From: Mucilaginibacter sp. CSA2-8R
Lineage (GTDB): Bacteria > Bacteroidota > Bacteroidia > Sphingobacteriales > Sphingobacteriaceae
Direction: 5' to 3'
DNA: 64,000 nucleotides
Assembly: GCF_038806765.1 (NCBI RefSeq)
Contig: NZ_CP152389.1
Span: 372,001-436,000 of the forward strand
Part shown: piece after piece, positions 59,172-64,000 of the stretch
Numbering within the stretch: position 1 is the first letter of the stretch
How the letters are laid out: each line of letters opens with the position of its first letter
Notes under the pieces: generated by a model
Told to the model about the DNA's origin: nothing
Database searches by the model: none
The model's input: the letters and a program-made list of their open reading frames with translations, nothing else
Made by a program: the position numbers and the translations under genes

Positions 59172-61304
59172 ATGCAACCCGAAAAATTTTACTACGATAA
59201 CAAAATTGTGCGCAACTTCGGGATAGCCACCATTGTCTGGGGTATTATAGGCATGACGGTGGGGTTATTGGTTGCCATACAATTGTACAAGCCAGGTGCT
59301 AATATGGGCAACCAGTATACCACCTTTGGCCGCATTAGGCCGCTGCACACCAATGCGGTTATTTTCGCCTTTGTAGGCAACGCTATTTTTATGGGCGTTT
59401 ATTACTCATTACAGCGCCTGCTTAAAGCCCGCATGTTTAGCGATGTGCTTAGCAAAATACACTTCTGGGGCTGGCAGCTCATTATTGTTTCGGCGGTTAT
59501 TACACTGCCTTTGGGCTTTACTACCTCACACGAGTATGCCGAACTGGAATGGCCCATCGATATTGCCATTACCTTAATATGGGTGGTGTTTGGTGTAAAT
59601 ATGTTCGGTACCATATTTAAACGCCGCGAGCGGCATTTGTATGTAGCCATCTGGTTTTACATTGCTACGTTTGTAACCATTGCCGTACTGCATATTGTCA
59701 ACTCGTTCGAGTTACCTATCTCCGGTTTAAAAAGCTATTACCTGTTTGCCGGCGTGCAAGATGCACTGGTGCAATGGTGGTACGGTCATAATGCGGTGGC
59801 GTTCTTTTTAACCACGCCTTACCTGGGCATGATGTACTATTTTTTGCCTAAAATGGCTAACCGCCCGGTGTACTCTTATAAACTGAGTATCCTGCACTTT
59901 TGGGCATTGATCTTTATTTACATCTGGGCCGGCCCGCACCACTTACTGTATACCACCTTACCCAGCTGGGCTCAGTCTTTAGGCGTAGCGTTCTCTATCA
60001 TGCTGATTGCACCAAGCTGGGGTGGTATGATTAACGGCCTACTTACCCTACGCGGTGCATGGGATAAAGTGCGCGATGACGTAGTGTTGAAGTTCATGGT
60101 GGTTGGTTTAACCGCCTACGGTATGGCCACTTTTGAGGGGCCGCTGCTGTCGCTTAAGCAAGTTAATGCGGTGGGCCACTTCACTGACTGGATTGTAGCG
60201 CACGTACACGTGGGCGCCCTGGGTTGGAACGGTTTCTTAACGTTTGCCATTTTGTACTGGCTCATTCCCCGGATTTACAGAACTAATCTGTTCTCTAAAA
60301 AGATGGCGGCGTTTCACTTCTGGATCGGTACGCTGGGTATTTTGTTTTATGCCGTGCCAATGTACTGGGCCGGCTTTACCCAAGGCCTGATGCTGAAAGA
60401 GTTTACTGCCGAAGGTATGCTGAAGTATCCAAGCTTTTTAGAAACGACGCTGCGAATTTTGCCTATGCACGTAATGCGTTCTGTAGGTGGTGGTTTATAT
60501 CTGGTGGGTGTCATTGTTATGGCTTATAACCTGGCCAGGACGATGTTGCAAGGCAGTCTGGTCAGCAATGAAGCTGCAGAGGCTCTGCCGTTGGAGCCGG
60601 TGTACATCAAACAAAATACCGATATCTGGCACAAGGTAATTGAGCGTAAACCCATCCGCCTGATGGTGCTGTCATTATTGGTGATCCTGATAGGCACCTT
60701 CATTGAATTGATGCCCACCATGACCATTTCCTCCAATGTGCCTACCATTGCCAGCGTAAAACCGTATACACCGCTGGAGTTGCAGGGCCGTGATATTTAT
60801 ATCCGCGAAGGTTGTGTGAACTGTCACTCGCAAACCGTGCGTCCGTTCCGATCAGAAACTGAGCGTTATGGCGACTATAGTAAAGCCGGTGAGTTTGTAT
60901 ACGACCATCCGTTTTTGTGGGGCTCTAAGCGTACCGGTCCGGATTTGCAACGCGAAGGGGGTAAGTATGGCAACGCCTGGCATTATAATCACTTGATGGA
61001 TCCGCGCCTGATGTCGCCGGGCAGTATCATGCCGAATTACGACTGGCTGATCTCGCAGGAGCTGGATACCACCACTACCGCTGCTAAAATTGATGCGATG
61101 CGCAAATTAGGTGTGCCCTACGCAGCTGGTTACGCACAAAAAGCGAATGGTGATTTAAACAACCAGGCTCAAGGCATCGCCCAAAATCTGGCTAAAGATC
61201 ATATCAAAGTAAAACCTAGCAAAGAGATCGTAGCGATTATTGCCTACCTGCAACGTTTGGGTACCGATATCAAAGCCAATAAAACAGCCAATAACAACCA
61301 TTAA
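59172..61304 (+). CDS. ccoNO: cbb3-type cytochrome c oxidase, fused subunits I and II (CcoN-CcoO)
   Basis: A 710-residue fusion of the catalytic subunit CcoN (about residues 1-460) and the monoheme cytochrome subunit CcoO (about 490-710). CcoN has about twelve helices and the metal-ligand histidines: RPLHTNAVIFAF, WWYGHNAVAFFLT, IWAGPHHLLYTTLPSW (the CuB histidine pair) and DWIVAHVHVGALGWNGF (heme b/b3 ligands). The CcoO part starts after a membrane helix (LMVLSLLVILIGTFIELMP), and its heme-c site is CVNCH at residues 548-552, followed by GPDLQREGGKYGNAWHYNHLMDPR and SIMPNYDWL, which holds the distal methionine. In proteobacteria ccoN and ccoO are separate genes; the fusion is common in Bacteroidota. 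It reduces oxygen with high affinity and pumps protons. Confidence 0.96.
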   Translation: MQPEKFYYDNKIVRNFGIATIVWGIIGMTVGLLVAIQLYKPGANMGNQYTTFGRIRPLHTNAVIFAFVGNAIFMGVYYSLQRLLKARMFSDVLSKIHFWGWQLIIVSAVITLPLGFTTSHEYAELEWPIDIAITLIWVVFGVNMFGTIFKRRERHLYVAIWFYIATFVTIAVLHIVNSFELPISGLKSYYLFAGVQDALVQWWYGHNAVAFFLTTPYLGMMYYFLPKMANRPVYSYKLSILHFWALIFIYIWAGPHHLLYTTLPSWAQSLGVAFSIMLIAPSWGGMINGLLTLRGAWDKVRDDVVLKFMVVGLTAYGMATFEGPLLSLKQVNAVGHFTDWIVAHVHVGALGWNGFLTFAILYWLIPRIYRTNLFSKKMAAFHFWIGTLGILFYAVPMYWAGFTQGLMLKEFTAEGMLKYPSFLETTLRILPMHVMRSVGGGLYLVGVIVMAYNLARTMLQGSLVSNEAAEALPLEPVYIKQNTDIWHKVIERKPIRLMVLSLLVILIGTFIELMPTMTISSNVPTIASVKPYTPLELQGRDIYIREGCVNCHSQTVRPFRSETERYGDYSKAGEFVYDHPFLWGSKRTGPDLQREGGKYGNAWHYNHLMDPRLMSPGSIMPNYDWLISQELDTTTTAAKIDAMRKLGVPYAAGYAQKANGDLNNQAQGIAQNLAKDHIKVKPSKEIVAIIAYLQRLGTDIKANKTANNNH

Positions 61305-61306
61305 AT

Positions 61307-61495
61307 ATGTTTAAGCAGTTTACCGAAAATATATCAGGCAACCAGGTTTACCTGATTACTTCGCTGGCCATCTTCCTGCTGTTTTTCATCGTGGTCACCG
61401 TTATGCTCCTTCGCTCACGCAAAGACCATAATGACTATATGAGCGACATGCCACTGAACGATAGTTTTGTTGAATCCGATACTACCTTGTCCTGA
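61307..61495 (+). CDS. ccoQ: cbb3 oxidase small subunit CcoQ
   Basis: A 62-residue membrane peptide with one helix (VYLITSLAIFLLFFIVVTVMLL) and a short charged tail (RSRKDHNDYMSDMPLNDSF). The place, 2 bases after the ccoNO stop and overlapping the ccoP start by one base (TGATG), and the size match CcoQ, which stabilises the cbb3 complex. Sequence conservation in this subunit is low in general, so the call rests on position as well as size. Confidence 0.82.
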   Translation: MFKQFTENISGNQVYLITSLAIFLLFFIVVTVMLLRSRKDHNDYMSDMPLNDSFVESDTTLS

Positions 61496-62403
61496 TGAAA
61501 CGATTAAAATTAATTCTCTTATGTATGGTTGTTCTTGCCGGGCAACCGGCATTTGCAGCAGACGATACCCTGATACCTGCAGATATCAAAAATTACATAG
61601 GCTACAGCGCTATTATGGTGGTGTTGCTGCTGGTACTGTTAGCCATGGTGGTTCTGCTACGGGCGTTTAAAGCACTGACCAAGATGCTGTTGACACCTGA
61701 AGAATATGCCGCTATGGAAGCCGAGCGTAAAGGAGCCCAAGTGAAGAGACCAAAAGCTGAAGTTATCAACAAGCTACTATCCCTAAAGCCGCTTTCTGAA
61801 GAAAAGTCTATTTTGATAGAGCACGATTTTGATGGGATTCAGGAACTGGATAACCCAACGCCTGCGTGGTTTATGGTGTTGTTTTATTTAACCATCCTAT
61901 TTGCTGTTGCTTATCTATTGGGTTATCATGTGCTTGGTATAGGCCAGTTACAGGATCAGGAGTACGTCACCGAAATGAAGGTAGCAGCCAAAGAGAAAGA
62001 AGCTTACCTGGCTAAAGCGGCCAACCGTGTTGACGAGAATTCGGTTACCCTGTTAACTGACGCGGCTGCGCTGGCTTCGGGGCAGGAGGTGTTCAAAGTC
62101 AGTTGTATGCCTTGCCATGGTGACAAGGCGCAGGGGGTGGTGGGCCCTAATCTTACTGATGATTACTGGCTGCATGGCGGCAAGATCAACGACGTGTTTA
62201 AAACCATTAAATATGGCGTGACCGCTAAAGGGATGCCTACCTGGGAAAAGCAGTTGTCTCCTAAGCAAATAGCCGACGTGGCCAGCTTTATCAAATCATT
62301 GCACGGCACCAACCCACCTGGAGCCAAAGAACCGCAAGGCGAAAAGGAAACCGACGATGCCACCAGCACTGCTGCTAAAACCGCTATGGTGGTCCAAAAA
62401 TAA
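61495..62403 (+). CDS. ccoP: cbb3 oxidase cytochrome subunit III (CcoP), one heme
   Basis: A 302-residue cytochrome c subunit that feeds electrons to CcoNO. It begins with a signal-like helix (LKLILLCMVVLAGQPAFAAD), has a second helix at about 35-58 (YSAIMVVLLLVLLAMVVLLR), a third at about 125-150 (PAWFMVLFYLTILFAVAYLLGY), and then the CcoP-typical stretch LDNPTPAWF. One heme-c site is visible, CMPCH at residues 204-208, followed by GVVGPNLTDDYWLHGG and MPTWEKQLSPKQIADVASFIKSL with the distal methionine. Proteobacterial CcoP has two hemes; only one is present here, as often in Bacteroidota. The tail after residue 275 is charged and low in complexity. Confidence 0.93.
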   Translation: MKRLKLILLCMVVLAGQPAFAADDTLIPADIKNYIGYSAIMVVLLLVLLAMVVLLRAFKALTKMLLTPEEYAAMEAERKGAQVKRPKAEVINKLLSLKPLSEEKSILIEHDFDGIQELDNPTPAWFMVLFYLTILFAVAYLLGYHVLGIGQLQDQEYVTEMKVAAKEKEAYLAKAANRVDENSVTLLTDAAALASGQEVFKVSCMPCHGDKAQGVVGPNLTDDYWLHGGKINDVFKTIKYGVTAKGMPTWEKQLSPKQIADVASFIKSLHGTNPPGAKEPQGEKETDDATSTAAKTAMVVQK

Positions 62404-62440
62404 TATATGACACCCTGAAAATTTAGCTATCTGACCAGCC

Positions 62441-63820
62441 ATGACAATACCTGAAACGAACAAGCCGGATACTGTGAAGACCGAAAAGCGCCAATGGATG
62501 TATCCGGTTGTTCGCCAGGGAAAATTGTACCGGTACCGCAGTTGGTTAAGTTATTTTTTCCTTGTTCTTTTTTTTGCCGGTCCGTACCTGCGTATTCATG
62601 GTAATCCAGTATTCCTGTTCAATATTATGGAACGGAGGTTTGTGATACTGGGGCAGGTGTTCTGGCCGCAGGATTTCTTTTTGTTCGTGTTGGGCATGCT
62701 GGCTTTGGTAGTCGGCATTGTGCTGTTCACCATTGCGTTTGGCCGTATTTTTTGTGGTTGGATATGCCCGCAAACCATCTTTATGGAAATGGTTTTCCGT
62801 AAAATTGAAATTTGGATCGAAGGTGACGCAAAGCAACGCCGTAAGCTGGATGAAGGGCCCTGGACCACGGAGAAGAAGTTTAAGAAAAGTAGCAAGCATA
62901 TCCTTTTCATGCTCCTGTCGTTCATTATTGCCAATACTTTTCTGGCATATATTACCGGCAGTGAAAACTTGTTCAAAATTGTCACCGAACCTGTTGCAGA
63001 ACATCTGTCAGGCTTTGTCAGCATCTGGATATTTACCGGTGTCTTTTACCTGGTGTACAGCCAGGCGCGCGAGATTGTATGCACTGTCATCTGCCCTTAC
63101 GGGCGTTTGCAGGGCGTATTTACCGACAGGCATACGCTTATGGTAGCTTATAACTACCTGCGCGGCGAGCCGCGAGGTAAGCGCTCCAGGCAACAAATCG
63201 AAGCACCGAAAGGCGATTGTGTGGATTGTGGTTTGTGTGTAGATGTTTGCCCCACAGGAATTGATATTCGTCAAGGGACGCAGTTGGAGTGCATCAACTG
63301 TACCGCCTGCATTGATGCCTGCAACCAGGTCATGGAAAAAATAAACCGGGAGATTAACCTGATCGGCTTCTACTCCGAGGAAACGATTACTAAAAAGACT
63401 AAGCCCAGGTTTACCGCCCGTATGGCGGGTTATAGTAGTGTAATGTTCTTGTTATTTAGTGTATTGGCTTACTTTGTTTTGCAGCGCAGCGACATCGACC
63501 TAACCGTGCTGCGCTCAGCTGGGCTTTTATATCAGGAGCAACCCGGCGGCTACATCAGCAATATTTACAATGCGGATATCATTAACAAAACCAACCGGTC
63601 CCAGCACATCAGCCTCGTCGCTGACGATCCAGCTATCAAGATTAAGTACATACAGCCAACGGGCACCTTAGCTAAAGAAGAATCCAATAAAATTACCTTC
63701 TTTTTACTGGTGCCAGCCAGTCACATTCACAGCGTAAAGACGGATATCAAATTAAAAGCAGTGCAGGGTAATAAGGTATTAGGCAATGCTACCACCACCT
63801 TTATCGGGCCGATTAATTAA
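62441..63820 (+). CDS. ccoG: cbb3 oxidase accessory protein CcoG (FixG/RdxA)
   Basis: A 459-residue membrane-bound iron-sulfur protein, a copper reductase needed for copper delivery to cbb3 oxidase. After a cytosolic N-terminus with RQWMYPVVRQGKLYRYRSWLSYFF and LRIHGNPVFLFNIMERRFVILGQVFWPQDF it has about five helices. FCGWICPQTIFMEMVFRKIE and VCTVICPYGRLQGVF carry the conserved cysteine pairs. A two-cluster ferredoxin domain lies near residues 260-300 with CVDCGLCVDVCP and CINCTACIDACN (cysteines 260, 263, 266, 270 for the first cluster). A final helix and a C-terminal Ig-like FixG_C domain (about 350-459) complete it. The start has no strong Shine-Dalgarno. ccoH follows after 9 bases. Confidence 0.94.
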   Translation: MTIPETNKPDTVKTEKRQWMYPVVRQGKLYRYRSWLSYFFLVLFFAGPYLRIHGNPVFLFNIMERRFVILGQVFWPQDFFLFVLGMLALVVGIVLFTIAFGRIFCGWICPQTIFMEMVFRKIEIWIEGDAKQRRKLDEGPWTTEKKFKKSSKHILFMLLSFIIANTFLAYITGSENLFKIVTEPVAEHLSGFVSIWIFTGVFYLVYSQAREIVCTVICPYGRLQGVFTDRHTLMVAYNYLRGEPRGKRSRQQIEAPKGDCVDCGLCVDVCPTGIDIRQGTQLECINCTACIDACNQVMEKINREINLIGFYSEETITKKTKPRFTARMAGYSSVMFLLFSVLAYFVLQRSDIDLTVLRSAGLLYQEQPGGYISNIYNADIINKTNRSQHISLVADDPAIKIKYIQPTGTLAKEESNKITFFLLVPASHIHSVKTDIKLKAVQGNKVLGNATTTFIGPIN

Positions 63821-63829
63821 ATTAAACAG

Positions 63830-64000
63830 ATGAACTGGGGAAAATCACTTGTTGCAGGTATGGCCGCTTTTATGCTCTTTATTACAGGCATGGGCGCTTA
63901 TATGATGAGCCGGCCGACCGACGACTACGACAAACAATATTATGAAAAAGGCCTGGCCTTTGATAAAGAATACACTCGTGAAAAGCAGGTAGTTACCGAT
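63830..64000 (+). CDS. ccoH: cbb3 oxidase assembly protein CcoH (FixH), partial at right edge
   Basis: The first 57 codons of a gene cut by the window end. The peptide starts MNWGKSLVAGMAAFMLFITG, continues MGAYMMSRPTDDYDKQYYEKGLAFDKEY and remains open. The single N-terminal helix and the PTDDYDKQYYEKGLAFDKEY segment are diagnostic for FixH-family proteins of Bacteroidota (Y-x-x-G-x-x-F/Y-D). FixH/CcoH stays with the oxidase during assembly. It starts 9 bases after ccoG, so it belongs to the same operon. Confidence 0.9.
   Translation, partial: MNWGKSLVAGMAAFMLFITGMGAYMMSRPTDDYDKQYYEKGLAFDKEYTREKQVVTD

Noticed and set aside
1..64000. tRNA, rRNA, CRISPR arrays, prophage or insertion sequences
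   Set aside because: No cloverleaf with conserved arms, no regularly spaced repeats, no transposase or integrase motif, and no phage structural gene was seen on either strand.

Overview
The window reads as chromosomal DNA of a soil or plant-associated Bacteroidota, most likely Sphingobacteriaceae (Mucilaginibacter or Pedobacter type). The reasons are SusC/SusD pairs, a hybrid two-component regulator, GH92/GH31 loci, promoters of the TTTG/TAnnTTTG type, a fused CcoN-CcoO oxidase and generally A+T-leaning DNA. I saw no rRNA, tRNA, CRISPR array or intact insertion sequence.

Region 1 (1-10015) is the 3' part of an exopolysaccharide/O-antigen locus, all on the + strand. It holds four complete GT4-type glycosyltransferases and the C-terminal end of another glycosyltransferase, a possible GT-D-like protein, a Wzy-like polymerase, two left-handed beta-helix acetyltransferases (one WcaF family), a membrane acyltransferase-3, and the remnant of a second acyltransferase-3 gene at 1650-1760. 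A perfect 18-bp stem ends the cluster and also serves the convergent beta-barrel gene.

Region 2 (11514-27046) is a polysaccharide utilization locus (PUL) that looks pectin-directed: a DUF1080 lipoprotein, a 1480-residue hybrid two-component regulator, a pectate-lyase-like beta-helix protein, a SusC/SusD pair, a five-bladed-propeller glycosidase and a six-hairpin glycosidase. Three small detoxification-type genes (28738 down to 27117, - strand) follow.

Region 3 (29349-48628) is an alpha-mannan or mannoprotein PUL around a LacI-family regulator: a basic-secretory-protein metallopeptidase, two GH92 enzymes, SusC, SusD and a DUF1735-type surface lipoprotein, then a GH31 enzyme. Five copies of the palindromic core TAAAACGTTTTA lie only in promoter regions here: before an unknown secreted protein, before the peptidase/GH92 operon and three times before susC. 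At the two best promoters the operator starts one base after the -33 TTTG box. The first GH92 enzyme has HGNQP where its neighbour has the usual HGNEP, which suggests cleavage of mannose-1-phosphate diesters. The second GH92 gene is much richer in G+C than its surroundings. A permease and a transsulfuration-type PLP enzyme lie on the opposite strand beside the regulator.

Region 4 (48938-64000) holds two PAS-domain histidine kinases without response regulators, a CtaA/COX15 heme A synthase, an L,D-transpeptidase, a tandem universal stress protein, and the cbb3 oxidase locus ccoI-ccoS-ccoNO-ccoQ-ccoP-ccoG-ccoH (the last cut by the window edge). CcoS (53 codons) and CcoH are short or partial and easily missed. 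The locus suggests adaptation to low oxygen.
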